NCBI GenBank assembly: GCA_947474225.1
Contig: CANJHS010000009.1
Location: forward strand, 1 to 64,000
DNA: 64,000 nt
Origin: Roseiflexaceae bacterium
GTDB lineage: Bacteria > Chloroflexota > Chloroflexia > Chloroflexales > Roseiflexaceae
Reading direction: 5' to 3'
How positions within the stretch are numbered: the first letter of the stretch is position 1; every line of letters starts with the position of its first letter. A program made the position numbers and the translations under genes. Below are positions 46,005-54,177 of the stretch, piece by piece. The notes beneath the pieces are model-generated. The model was not told where the DNA came from, searched no databases, and worked only from the letters and a program-made list of their open reading frames with translations.

Positions 46005-47186
46005 ATGCAGTCAGCAGCGAGTGGAGCACGGCCCCGGATTGCGTTGTTGGCAGCCCAGACGACCATTGGCCTACGTGAGATAGCCCAGAGTGCCTTTCTC
46101 TTGTTGTACTTACAGGCAACCGGTATGTCCCCGTCGTCGATTGCACAGGTCGTATCGGGGGCACAGGTCGCCGGCATGGCCGTGGCGTTCTTCGGGGGAA
46201 TGTTGACACGCCGATTAGGTAGTAAATGGGTCTACATTCTGGGTTTGGTGCTGAGTAGCGCGAGTAGCCTCGTGTTTGAGGTCGGCAATATCTGGATTAT
46301 TGCAGCAGCCTGGATTATCGGTGGGGCAGGAGCTGCCTTGTACAACATTGGGAGCTCTGGATACCTGACACGCATCGGGCAGGCAGGCGGATTCGGAACG
46401 TTGAGCGCCCTGTATATTTTGAGTAGCACCATCGGTGGTGCACTTGGGCACCCGTTGGCGAGCGGCATTATCACGACCTGGTCGTATGCCGGTTATGGCT
46501 TGGCAATGCTGGCCATGGTGTCGGTGACCATCGGGATTGCGGTAGTCGGGATGCCCAACCTGCGCGATCTGCCAAGTGCGACGGTAGTAGCATCTCGGAG
46601 TATCGCTGCGCTTTTGCGCTCGCGGACAATTGCTGCAATCATCGTGATGCGCGGCTTGGCGACGGTCAACTACGGGGCGATGTTGTTAGTGGTGCCGTTG
46701 CTGTTGAACAGTCTGACACACGATACCGGGCTTGTCGCGTTATACGGCTCGGCGACGATGGTGGTCGCGTCACTGGCGCAATTCGGCGCGGGCAGAGCAG
46801 CGGATCGTTGGGGGGCGCGTTGGCCGACGTTGGTGTCGTTTGTCGTCATGATTGGCTGTGGGGTCTTTTTGGCGGTGTACCACACCACGGTCATCGGTTT
46901 GTTTGTGGGTGGAATTGGCAGCATCGCTGCCGCCTGGGCACTGGCGACGTTAATGTTTGTGTGGGTGGCAGATGGCGTGCCGCAGACCGACCATGCGACG
47001 TTATTTGGACTGTTATATGCAGTCTGGAGTATCAGCATGATTGTCGGGTCGGTCTCGGCGGGCAGCTTAGTCGAGCTGTCGGGTGGATTGCCGTTCCTGG
47101 TCGTCGGCTTGTCGACGATTTTTGCGGCGGTGGTCGGCTGGCGCTACTATGCGGTGAACGGTGGTGGACGGACGCTCAGCACCTAA
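46005..47186 (+). CDS. MFS transporter
   Basis: 393 residues with about twelve membrane spans in two halves. GGMLTRRLGSKWVYILG near residue 65 and GRAADRWGARWPTLV near 265 are the loop 2-3 and loop 8-9 motifs of the major facilitator superfamily. It ends the GlcG/PaiB/GNAT operon and probably exports a drug or metabolite. Confidence 0.92.
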   Translation: MQSAASGARPRIALLAAQTTIGLREIAQSAFLLLYLQATGMSPSSIAQVVSGAQVAGMAVAFFGGMLTRRLGSKWVYILGLVLSSASSLVFEVGNIWIIAAAWIIGGAGAALYNIGSSGYLTRIGQAGGFGTLSALYILSSTIGGALGHPLASGIITTWSYAGYGLAMLAMVSVTIGIAVVGMPNLRDLPSATVVASRSIAALLRSRTIAAIIVMRGLATVNYGAMLLVVPLLLNSLTHDTGLVALYGSATMVVASLAQFGAGRAADRWGARWPTLVSFVVMIGCGVFLAVYHTTVIGLFVGGIGSIAAAWALATLMFVWVADGVPQTDHATLFGLLYAVWSISMIVGSVSAGSLVELSGGLPFLVVGLSTIFAAVVGWRYYAVNGGGRTLST

Positions 47187-47241
47187 ATGAGAACGAACCA
47201 GACAGGATTATCACGCATCAGGGACTCGTGCATCTGCACAC

Positions 47242-47844
47242 TCAGCTGACGAGACCCATCAACCCAAACCCCATAATCACGCAGCCGGCACTCCCACGCA
47301 ACCAGCGCTGGAGTGTCGGTTTTTGTAGGCTGGTAGCAAAATACCCGGCCAAACTACCGATGCTGGCATAGATGGCCAAGGTCAGGAGCGCATAGATTCC
47401 GCCATGGAGGACAAATTGACCCGCCAGCGGCTGCCCCACCGCGAAAAATTGCGGCAAAAAGCTGATAAACAACACCAGTGTTTTGACATTAGAAAGGCTC
47501 GAAAGCACCCCTTGGACGTACGCCGAGTGTGGAACGAGCGCTGCCTTATTGACAGTCTGTGTGTGTGGCCAGAGTTGCTGGACGAGCATGTGGCCACCAA
47601 TCCAGAGGAGCACCACGCCGCCTCCCATTTGAATCACCTGCAGCGCTGCCGGCCAACGCTGGAGCACGAGTGCAACACCTGTGGCAGCGAGGGCGGTATG
47701 GCACAGAACGCCGCTGGTTAATCCCAGTGCAGCCCGCCGTGCGGCAGCACCGCCATGGGCACTGGCGAGTGCGAGTATCATCATCATGTTGGCACCAGGC
47801 GCCAATATGAGCAGCGTGGTCGAAACAATGTAGAGTGGAAGCAT
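47242..47844 (-). CDS. LysE/RhtB-family amino acid exporter
   Basis: 200 residues with about six spans. LAPGANMMMILALASAHGGAAARRAALGLTSG at the N-terminus is the LysE/RhtB signature (PGPN-like). It exports amino acids or homoserine lactones. It is convergent with the MFS gene. Confidence 0.9.
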   Translation of the reverse strand: MLPLYIVSTTLLILAPGANMMMILALASAHGGAAARRAALGLTSGVLCHTALAATGVALVLQRWPAALQVIQMGGGVVLLWIGGHMLVQQLWPHTQTVNKAALVPHSAYVQGVLSSLSNVKTLVLFISFLPQFFAVGQPLAGQFVLHGGIYALLTLAIYASIGSLAGYFATSLQKPTLQRWLRGSAGCVIMGFGLMGLVS

Positions 47845-47910
47845 ACAATCCCTGGTAATAGATACCCTATGGTAGCGCAGAATCGGAGCACCTGGTCATG
47901 TACTACAAGC

Positions 47911-48187
47911 GTGCTGACCCAGGACGATTATCCTGCGTTTATGCGCTTGTACGCAACGGCATACCCGATAATTGGTTCAGCAGTGTATGGTGTAGACGGG
48001 CTGCTATGCGGAAATTTGGCAAGGCGATGCGTTCGTAGCAACAGGAATCCACGTCGTATCGGTGTACGAGGGTGTAGCCGCACTGGGCAACGTGACCAGC
48101 CATCCCACGGTCTGCGGGCAGTGCTATGCACGCCAAGTGCGCACGCCTGCTGCGGCATCTGGATGCGATCGAGGTGATGTGGTGGTG
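47911..48187 (+). pseudogene. GNAT acetyltransferase pseudogene, frameshifted
   Basis: Parts of a GNAT protein appear in three successive frames: LTQDDYPAFMRLYATAYPI from 47911, WQGDAFVATGIHVVSVYEGV from 48017 running on through AALGNVTSHP, and ARLLRHLDAIEVMWW ending at 48187. Together they follow the order of the GNAT fold (N-terminal helix, central strands with the VTSHP...G acetyl-CoA region, helix). The protein also lacks its usual C-terminal part. I infer at least two indels and a truncation. Confidence 0.6.
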
Positions 48188-48195
48188 AGGGCCAT

Positions 48196-48579
48196 TCACC
48201 CATCCCTCCCGCCCATATCCTCGAGCTGCAGCGTGATGCACCCATCACCTGGCACCCCAACGAACCGCAGCTGCCGCAGCCGATGATACACATCCCCCTG
48301 CTGTTGCAACGTGTGCAACACCTGTACCAGTACGGGGTCATAGACGACTTCACCGTTTGGAGTCACCTGCAGGTACCCCGCAGCAATGAGCATCTGCTGA
48401 TAGGGCTGAAGGGGCGCATCGGCCGGCTCCATCCCCACCAACACATCGTGGAACGCCTCAAAAACCACTCCCGCTGTCGTCAGATCTGCCGCCCAGCGCC
48501 GGAGTTGCACAAGGCAGAGCGCGACGTCGAGCGCCGACGCGACGCTGCCATCGGGGAACAGTACCCGCTCATATTCCAT
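48196..48579 (-). CDS. Unrecognised protein, member C of a three-gene paralogous set
   Basis: 127 residues from the ATG at 48579, which overlaps the preceding gene by 11 bases. It opens MEYERVLFPDGSVAS, has a central helical part, then VTPNGEVVYDPVLVQVLHTLQQQGDVYHRLRQL. It shares this order with the two upstream genes. No known domain, signal peptide or membrane span is seen. It is the shortest and lacks the SNRQV box of the others. I cannot assign a function. Confidence 0.75.
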   Translation of the reverse strand: MEYERVLFPDGSVASALDVALCLVQLRRWAADLTTAGVVFEAFHDVLVGMEPADAPLQPYQQMLIAAGYLQVTPNGEVVYDPVLVQVLHTLQQQGDVYHRLRQLRFVGVPGDGCITLQLEDMGGRDG

Positions 48580-49054
48580 ACCAATAATCCTCCTCATCAT
48601 CGTCGTCTTCATCCGCGGCAGGGACATCGCGAGCCAGTTGAACAGCCCCCGTCAGAGTCGACCACGCAGGGGCAGTCAACGTGACCGATGCGCGGTTGAA
48701 CGAACCAGCGCGTAGCCCCATCCGCAGGCTGCGTCGCATATGTTGCTGCTCGTCCATGGCCCGCAGCAGCGCCAACAGGTGCGCATCGTAGTGCCAATCC
48801 CCAGTTGGTCCCGCCACCAGCACTCCATGCACTGCGAGCAATCGACAGCGTTCGCGTCCCGCCTCCGTAAAATCAGCACGTGGGTCTGCCTCACCGCGAT
48901 CGAGCCAATGCAGCACCGTCCACAGTGCCTCGAGTGCCGCGATAGGCGCCGGGTCACCGCTGAGCATCAGGCCCAATCGATCGAGCCAGCGCCATACCTG
49001 CCGGTTCGAAAGCACGGTCCCATCGGGCAGGAACGTCGCGTCATAGATAGTCAT
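48569..49054 (-). CDS. Unrecognised protein, member B of a three-gene paralogous set
   Basis: 161 residues; the second of two adjacent ATGs (49054) is best spaced from GAGGAGG. It opens MTIYDATFLPDGTVLSNRQV, then a helical body with HYDAHLLALLRAMDEQQHMRRSLRMGLRAGSF. The acidic tail ADEDDDDEEDYWYGI is distinctive. It is soluble and cytoplasmic by sequence. Function unknown. Confidence 0.78.
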   Translation of the reverse strand: MTIYDATFLPDGTVLSNRQVWRWLDRLGLMLSGDPAPIAALEALWTVLHWLDRGEADPRADFTEAGRERCRLLAVHGVLVAGPTGDWHYDAHLLALLRAMDEQQHMRRSLRMGLRAGSFNRASVTLTAPAWSTLTGAVQLARDVPAADEDDDDEEDYWYGI

Positions 49055-49170
49055 CATGCCTCCTCGATGTATCTGGTGAAAGACCTTGCCCCCAGCGCCT
49101 TGAATTGAGCGCACGAGGCAGCCACACTACCAGATTCGTCACTCAACCCCAAACCGACCCATTATCCGCC

Positions 49171-49195
49171 GCTGCCGGGGCGTTGCCCCGGCAGC
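49171..49195. terminator. 11-bp GC-rich hairpin
   Basis: GCTGCCGGGGC and GCCCCGGCAGC pair perfectly around GTT, just after the end of the gene at 49205. There is no T-tract on the minus strand, so termination is uncertain. Confidence 0.55.
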
Positions 49196-49204
49196 GCCCC
49201 CCCG

Positions 49205-49684
49205 TCACAGTGAGCGCAAGAAGGCTTGCACCGCCGGCGGGACGGTCAGCTCCCACAAGAGCTGATCGAGCTCGTCCTCATAAATCCCCGTGCTAGACTG
49301 GAACCCGCTCAGATCCAGTCGCACCGCACCCACGAACGCATCGCCGTTGAACAACGCCGTTTTGAGGCGCCGATAGAGGCGGTTCTGCGCATTGAGCTCA
49401 CGCGCAAAGGCCTCGAACGTGGTATCGACGATGACAGTGCCGTCCTCCCAGATCGACAGCATCTCGTCGCGCTCGAGGCGGTGCAACTCGTGTACCCGAT
49501 TGCGGGCGATGCACGCCGGCGCATGACCATTGCCGAACAACACATCCGTCAGTACCGCCATCAGGTCAAGCATCCCGTCCTCACTGCCCACCACCAAACG
49601 CACCGTCACCAACCACTCGGCCACCTGCCGGTTGGTGATGACCACCCCACCCGGGAATACCGTCGCGTAATACTCCATCCCCAT
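49205..49684 (-). CDS. Unrecognised protein, member A of a three-gene paralogous set
   Basis: 159 residues from the ATG at 49684, with GGAGGAGTCAC upstream. MEYYATVFPGGVVITNRQVAEWL matches the opening of genes B and C, and EDGTVIVDTTFEAFARELNAQNRLYRRLKTAL matches their C-terminal helical block, followed by a GDAFVGAVRLDLSGF strand region. No known domain is recognised. The three genes form one minus-strand array. Confidence 0.78.
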   Translation of the reverse strand: MGMEYYATVFPGGVVITNRQVAEWLVTVRLVVGSEDGMLDLMAVLTDVLFGNGHAPACIARNRVHELHRLERDEMLSIWEDGTVIVDTTFEAFARELNAQNRLYRRLKTALFNGDAFVGAVRLDLSGFQSSTGIYEDELDQLLWELTVPPAVQAFLRSL

Positions 49685-49830
49685 GTGACTCCTCCATCGA
49701 CACAAAAAATCCACACTATCTGCCGCAGGGCACACGAGTCCCGTGTACGGCGATACTGTGGATTGGGTTTTCTGATGGCCAGCCCGTGCTGGGAATCAGA
49801 TAATAGCACGATGCGACGGCGGATGTCAAT

Positions 49831-49870
49831 GCCCCTATAGCACCACGGCATGCCGTGGTGCTATAGGGGC
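49831..49870. repeat. Perfect 40-bp palindrome (copy 1)
   Basis: Two perfect 20-base arms, beginning GCCCCTATAGCACC, meet at the centre without a loop. The element ends 100 bases before the first DUF1996 gene. A related 38-bp palindrome occupies the same place before the second DUF1996 gene. No T-run follows, so it is not an ordinary terminator. Confidence 0.95.
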
Positions 49871-49884
49871 CAATCTATACCCCG

Positions 49885-49902
49885 TCTTGAACGAATCTTG
49901 AA
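49885..49902 (+). promoter_or_regulatory. Direct repeat TCTTGAA-N4-TCTTGAA
   Basis: Two identical 7-mers with an 11-base period lie between the palindrome and the first DUF1996 gene. This geometry is that of OmpR/PhoB-type response-regulator sites. It is conserved before the second DUF1996 gene. Confidence 0.5.
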
Positions 49903-49970
49903 TCTCGGCAGGAACGATAGCAAAAAGCCTGCGTCTTACCCGTGTAGTGATTTTACGAAAGGGGACTGAG

Positions 49971-50894
49971 ATGAACAAGCGCTTTTCAACCATTCTGGTA
50001 GCCGGTGGACTCATCGTGGCAGGTGTTGCAGGAGCAATTGGGTTTACACAGCAAGCATCCGCGAACCAGCCTACTGCACCTGCAGTGGCACATGACCACG
50101 ATGTACGGCGCGGCCCTGGTGGTGGCAACGGTGGCAACGGTGGCAATGGCGGGAGAGGCGGCAACGGTGGCAATGGCGGCGGTGCAGGGAATGCACGGGG
50201 AGCTTCATTCCGCGTTGCATGTGCAACGGACAAAGTCGATGCGGTCGATCCGATTGTGATGCCGGGTATGACGGGCATGAGCCACTTCCACCAATTTTTT
50301 GGGAATCTGGCCCTCGACGAAAACACCACCGCCGAATCCTTGCGGGCCGAACCCGCCACCAGCTGCCGCAACCCCGCTGACTCTTCGGGATACTGGGTAC
50401 CGACGCTCATCAACGACGGCAACTTGGTCAATCCAACGGGAATCGAAGTAACCTATCGCAAATCCGTCAGCGTCCCAGTGGTTGCGCACCCAGCCGGATT
50501 AATGCTCATCGCCGGGAGCTCCAAAGCGACCGAAGCGCAGTCAACCTCGATTGTATCGTGGTCCTGCACGGGCTCGAACGCAGCAGGTACTGCGATACCA
50601 ACGGTCTGCCGCGACCGGCAGCGCTTGGTCGCCACCATCCGATTCCCCGAGTGTTGGGACGGCGTGAATGTCGACTCCGCAGACCACAAGAGCCACGTCA
50701 GCTATTCCGCGAACGGCACCTGCGCTGCCGGCACAGTAGCCCTCCCCCAGATAGAAATGCGCATAAGTTACCCACGGCAGGCGGATGTGAGTACACTCAG
50801 CTTGGCATCCGGTTCGATCTACTCGATGCATGCCGACTTCTTCAATGGGTGGGATCAGCGTCGCTTTGATCGCATGGTCAGCCGCCTCAACTAA
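49971..50894 (+). CDS. Secreted DUF1996 protein (Gly-rich linker)
   Basis: 307 residues from the ATG at 49971 (GAAAGGGGACTGAG upstream). A signal peptide (about 1-31) is followed by a Gly/Asn-rich linker (GGNGGNGGNGG...) and a DUF1996 domain from about residue 80. Landmarks are VDPIVMPGMTGMSHFHQFFGN, IRFPECWDG and DSADHKSHVSY. DUF1996 is best known from fungal secreted proteins and from bacteria; its activity is unknown. The conserved His and Asp residues might bind metal. It is closely related to 51170-52036. Confidence 0.9.
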   Translation: MNKRFSTILVAGGLIVAGVAGAIGFTQQASANQPTAPAVAHDHDVRRGPGGGNGGNGGNGGRGGNGGNGGGAGNARGASFRVACATDKVDAVDPIVMPGMTGMSHFHQFFGNLALDENTTAESLRAEPATSCRNPADSSGYWVPTLINDGNLVNPTGIEVTYRKSVSVPVVAHPAGLMLIAGSSKATEAQSTSIVSWSCTGSNAAGTAIPTVCRDRQRLVATIRFPECWDGVNVDSADHKSHVSYSANGTCAAGTVALPQIEMRISYPRQADVSTLSLASGSIYSMHADFFNGWDQRRFDRMVSRLN

Positions 50895-50917
50895 GCGCAC
50901 CACGTCTCAACAGATCA

Positions 50918-50952
50918 CGCCCATCGCTTCACCAAAGCGATGGGTGTTCTGC
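50918..50952 (+). terminator. Hairpin after the first DUF1996 gene
   Basis: CCCATCGCTT (50920-50929) pairs with AAGCGATGGG (50935-50944), followed by TGTTCTG. A weak second hairpin with a seven-T run follows near 50970-51004 and may complete termination. Confidence 0.7.
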
Positions 50953-51029
50953 GTTCGGGCTGTACGGGGACACGTCCCTTCTCAGAGGGGCGGGTGTTTT
51001 TTTGTCTCATGTTGTGAAAAAATCGTGCA

Positions 51030-51067
51030 GCCCCATAGCCCCACGGCATGCCGTGGGGCTATGGGGC
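51030..51067. repeat. Perfect 38-bp palindrome (copy 2)
   Basis: Two perfect 19-base arms beginning GCCCCATAGCCCC. Compared with copy 1, one base pair is missing and one base differs within each arm, always with the matching change in the other arm. It ends 102 bases before the second DUF1996 start. Confidence 0.95.
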
Positions 51068-51081
51068 CAATCTATACCCCA

Positions 51082-51099
51082 TCTTGAACAAATCTTGAA
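51082..51099 (+). promoter_or_regulatory. Direct repeat TCTTGAA-N4-TCTTGAA (copy 2)
   Basis: The same 7-mers with the same 11-base period as at 49885. The spacer differs by one base (CAAA for CGAA) while both 7-mers are unchanged. Confidence 0.5.
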
Positions 51100-51169
51100 T
51101 CTACGCAGGAACGATACCGTGATGCCTGCGTCTGGTTCATGTACCGCATTTACACGAAGGAAAAACACC

Positions 51170-52036
51170 ATGAACAAGCGCCTCACCACCATCATCCTGG
51201 CCGGCACGTTCATCATCGCAGCTGCCTTGACTACCTTTGGGGCGACCAACACCGCCGTGGCAGACGAACCCACTGCACGCAGTATCGCAATGCCACCACC
51301 GCCACCACCACCGCCAGGCGGTGGGCCAGCAGGGCCGCAGGTAGGATCGTTCCGGATTGACTGTGCCCCTACCAAAGTCGCCGCCGTTGATCCCATCGTG
51401 ATGCCAGGTCATACCGGCATGAGCCACATGCATCAGTTCTTTGGCAATCGTGGCGTGAACGAAAACTCCACCGCAGCGTCGCTCCGGGATGCACCAGCCA
51501 CCAGCTGTAGAAATCTGGCTGATTCCTCGGCATACTGGGTACCATCCCTGATGAGCAATGGCGTTGCGGTCAATCCGGTCAATCTCGAAGTCATCTATCG
51601 CAAATCAGTCACCACCACCATCGTCGCGCATCCCGCCGGCCTGATGCTCATCGCCGGTAGCTCCAAAGCTACCGCAGCACAGTCCACCGCGATAGTGTCA
51701 TGGTCATGCACCGGCGCGAACACCCCGGGAACGGCAGCACCGACAGTCTGCAAAAATCGGCAACAACTGGTTGCCAGCATCCGCTACCCAGAATGTTGGA
51801 ACGGCATCGACCTCGACTCGGCTGACCACAAGAGCCACGTCAGCTATGCATCCAATGGCGTCTGTGCAGCCGGCACCGTGGCACTTCCCCAGATCGAAAT
51901 GCGGGTCATATACCCACGCATCGCCGATGTAAGCACACTGACGTTGGCATCGGGTTCAATCTACTCCATGCATGCAGACTTCTTCAATGGCTGGGATCAG
52001 CGCCGCTTCGTCGGCATGGTCGGTCGCTTGAACTAG
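51170..52036 (+). CDS. Secreted DUF1996 protein (Pro-rich linker)
   Basis: 288 residues from the ATG at 51170 (AAGGAAAAACACC upstream). Signal peptide, then a short poly-Pro/Gly linker (PPPPPPPPGGG) in place of the Gly/Asn linker of its neighbour, then a DUF1996 domain with the same landmarks (MSHMHQFFGN, IRYPECWNG, DSADHKSHVSY). The C-terminus SIYSMHADFFNGWDQRRF is shared. It is a tandem duplicate that kept its own regulatory block. Confidence 0.9.
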   Translation: MNKRLTTIILAGTFIIAAALTTFGATNTAVADEPTARSIAMPPPPPPPPGGGPAGPQVGSFRIDCAPTKVAAVDPIVMPGHTGMSHMHQFFGNRGVNENSTAASLRDAPATSCRNLADSSAYWVPSLMSNGVAVNPVNLEVIYRKSVTTTIVAHPAGLMLIAGSSKATAAQSTAIVSWSCTGANTPGTAAPTVCKNRQQLVASIRYPECWNGIDLDSADHKSHVSYASNGVCAAGTVALPQIEMRVIYPRIADVSTLTLASGSIYSMHADFFNGWDQRRFVGMVGRLN

Positions 52037-52136
52037 GCTGGATATGTCATCAATGCCTCGCGTTTTCGCAGACGCACGTGGATGAGGCTGAAGGAGCCAA
52101 AAAAACCTCAACCGCACGCTCCTTGCTGACAACATC

Positions 52137-52174
52137 AAAACGCCGCCTGCTTCTGACAAGCATGGCGGCGTTTT
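52137..52174. terminator. Bidirectional intrinsic terminator
   Basis: CGCCGCC and GGCGGCG pair around an inner GCTT/AAGC, with AAAA before and TTTT after. It separates the DUF1996 gene from the convergent helicase gene. Confidence 0.9.
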
Positions 52175-52197
52175 GCTTTCCCTGAATGAAAAAATCT

Positions 52198-54138
52198 CTA
52201 GTCCATATCGTCGATGTTTGGAACGACGCCATCGAGACTCGCCAGTGTCTTCCAGGCTTCGCGGCGGCGGGTGCTACTCTCGACGATGGTGACCAGTCCG
52301 GCGTTGAGCGTATCGAAGAAGCTATATTGCGCACCCCAACTGGCAATCTGCTCCGGCGAACGCATCACAATCAGCTCGTCACGGGCGCGGGTAAGGGCGA
52401 CGTAGAGGACACGGCGCTCTTCTTCGATCTCGTCTTGGTCGCGGGCGTGACTATGTGGGTATTGCCCGACGTCCGCGCGGGCGAGATACACCACATCTGC
52501 TTCGGTGCCCTTGGCGGCGTGCACGGTCGACACGGTGACTGCATCGTCTTGGGGTGATATTTGGGTGGCATGAAGTGGATCGAGGACAAATTCTTCGACG
52601 AAGGCGGCTAGCGTGCCAAAGCGATTGGCAATGCGGACCAATAAGTCGAGATCTTTTTTGCGCTGTTCCCATTGTTCGTATTGGTATTTGATGGCCAGCA
52701 GCGGATCGAGGGCCTGCACGGCGGCGAGGACCTGGGTGGCAGGAGTGGTGGTGTGTTCGAGCAGATGCAACAGGGGCATGGCCGGCCCTTTGGGGTCGGG
52801 TTTGGCGCGATAGAGGAACTCGGCGGCTTGCTGGAGTGACTCGCAGGCACCGACTTGTTGCACCCAGCGTTCTGCGGTGCGGTCGCCCACGCCCTTCCAG
52901 AGGGTCAGATAGCGCATCCAGGCGACCTCGTCGTTGAGGTTGAGGGCAACGCGCAAGAGTGCCAGAACATCGCGCACGTGTGAGGCTTTGAGGAGGCTGG
53001 TACCGCCCACAAACACATAGGGGATGCCACGCTCGATACAGGCAGTCTCGACGGTACGTGCAGCAAAGGCGGTGCGCACCAGCACGACCATCGACGACCA
53101 GGGGGCACCGCTGGCGTGGCGACGATCCATGTCTGCCGCTACCCACAGGCCCTGGCCGAGGTCGTCATCACATTCGACCAGTAACGGCTTGGAGCTATGC
53201 CCGCGGATCGCGTGGAGCTCTTTGTTGTACCTGAGTGGGGATTCGGCCAGCAACCAATTGCTGACATCGAGGATTTCTTGGGTGGAACGATAATTTTCGG
53301 TCAAATAGTAGATGTCGGCGCCTTTGACGCGCTCGGCAAAGGAATGTACGGTTTTGAAGTCGGCACCGCGAAAGGCGTAGATACTCTGAGCATCGTCCCC
53401 CACGCAAAAGAGGGTTGCTTTTTGGCGCAGGGCGTGCAAGAGCTGCCACTGGAGGGTGGAGGTGTCCTGGATTTCATCGACGAGCACGTGCGCAATCCGA
53501 CCGACGATGCGTTCACGCACTGCACGTTGCGAAATAAGTACGGTGGCGCACCGGCGCAGGATGTCGTCGAAGTCGAGGTAATGGGCAGTGGTTTTGCGCT
53601 CTTCGTAGGCCGCATAGACGGCCAGCACGTTGGCGAGTTGTTGTTCGTCGAAGAGCTTTTGTGTCTCGAGGTATTGTTTGACCGGGATGTTGGCATTGCG
53701 TGCGTACGACAACCAGGTTACCAGTTGGCTCGCCTTGGGGAGCATGCTGCCGCGGTCTCCGTCGTCGTTGGGGAGGACACGGCCGCGGGCCAGGCGCATC
53801 AGTTGCTCACGGTCGTCTTCATCGATGATGGTATACGAGCGCAAATCGAAAGCGTCTGGCTCGAGGCGCATCAAATCGAGGCAGATGCGGTGGAAGGTCC
53901 CTACCCGCAGCCGTTCGGCGACATCACCGACCTCGATCGTCAGACGCTCACGGAGCTCGCGGGTTGCCCGGCGGGTGAAGGTGACCAAAATGATCTGATC
54001 GGGACGGACGCCACGGCGCAACAATTCGACCGCACGGGCGATGAGTGTGGCAGTTTTGCCGGTACCCGCACCAGCCAGCACCAGTGCATGACCACTCTGG
54101 TGGGCGACGGCCTGTTGTTGGGCTTCATTGAGGGGCAT
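52198..54138 (-). CDS. UvrD/Rep/PcrA-type ATP-dependent DNA helicase
   Basis: 646 residues from the ATG at 54138; a GTG 12 bases earlier is an alternative and neither has a clear Shine-Dalgarno site. Superfamily 1A motifs appear in order: LNEAQQQAV (Q motif), Walker A GAGTGKTA at 23-30, VDEIQDTS, VGDDAQSIYAFRGAD, LTENYRSTQEILDV and the C-terminal VSTVHAAKGTEADVV, ending YVALTRARDE. It unwinds DNA 3' to 5' in repair or replication restart. It follows pncB by 39 bases and may be in the NAD operon. Confidence 0.93.
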   Translation of the reverse strand: MPLNEAQQQAVAHQSGHALVLAGAGTGKTATLIARAVELLRRGVRPDQIILVTFTRRATRELRERLTIEVGDVAERLRVGTFHRICLDLMRLEPDAFDLRSYTIIDEDDREQLMRLARGRVLPNDDGDRGSMLPKASQLVTWLSYARNANIPVKQYLETQKLFDEQQLANVLAVYAAYEERKTTAHYLDFDDILRRCATVLISQRAVRERIVGRIAHVLVDEIQDTSTLQWQLLHALRQKATLFCVGDDAQSIYAFRGADFKTVHSFAERVKGADIYYLTENYRSTQEILDVSNWLLAESPLRYNKELHAIRGHSSKPLLVECDDDLGQGLWVAADMDRRHASGAPWSSMVVLVRTAFAARTVETACIERGIPYVFVGGTSLLKASHVRDVLALLRVALNLNDEVAWMRYLTLWKGVGDRTAERWVQQVGACESLQQAAEFLYRAKPDPKGPAMPLLHLLEHTTTPATQVLAAVQALDPLLAIKYQYEQWEQRKKDLDLLVRIANRFGTLAAFVEEFVLDPLHATQISPQDDAVTVSTVHAAKGTEADVVYLARADVGQYPHSHARDQDEIEEERRVLYVALTRARDELIVMRSPEQIASWGAQYSFFDTLNAGLVTIVESSTRRREAWKTLASLDGVVPNIDDMD

Positions 54139-54177
54139 GGGGCAACTCACATACGAACAAATGTTCCAAACAGTGTA

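Noticed and set aside
49831-51067. Insertion sequence or transposon ends
   Set aside because: The palindromes are identical in position relative to each gene, have no transposase and no flanking target duplication.
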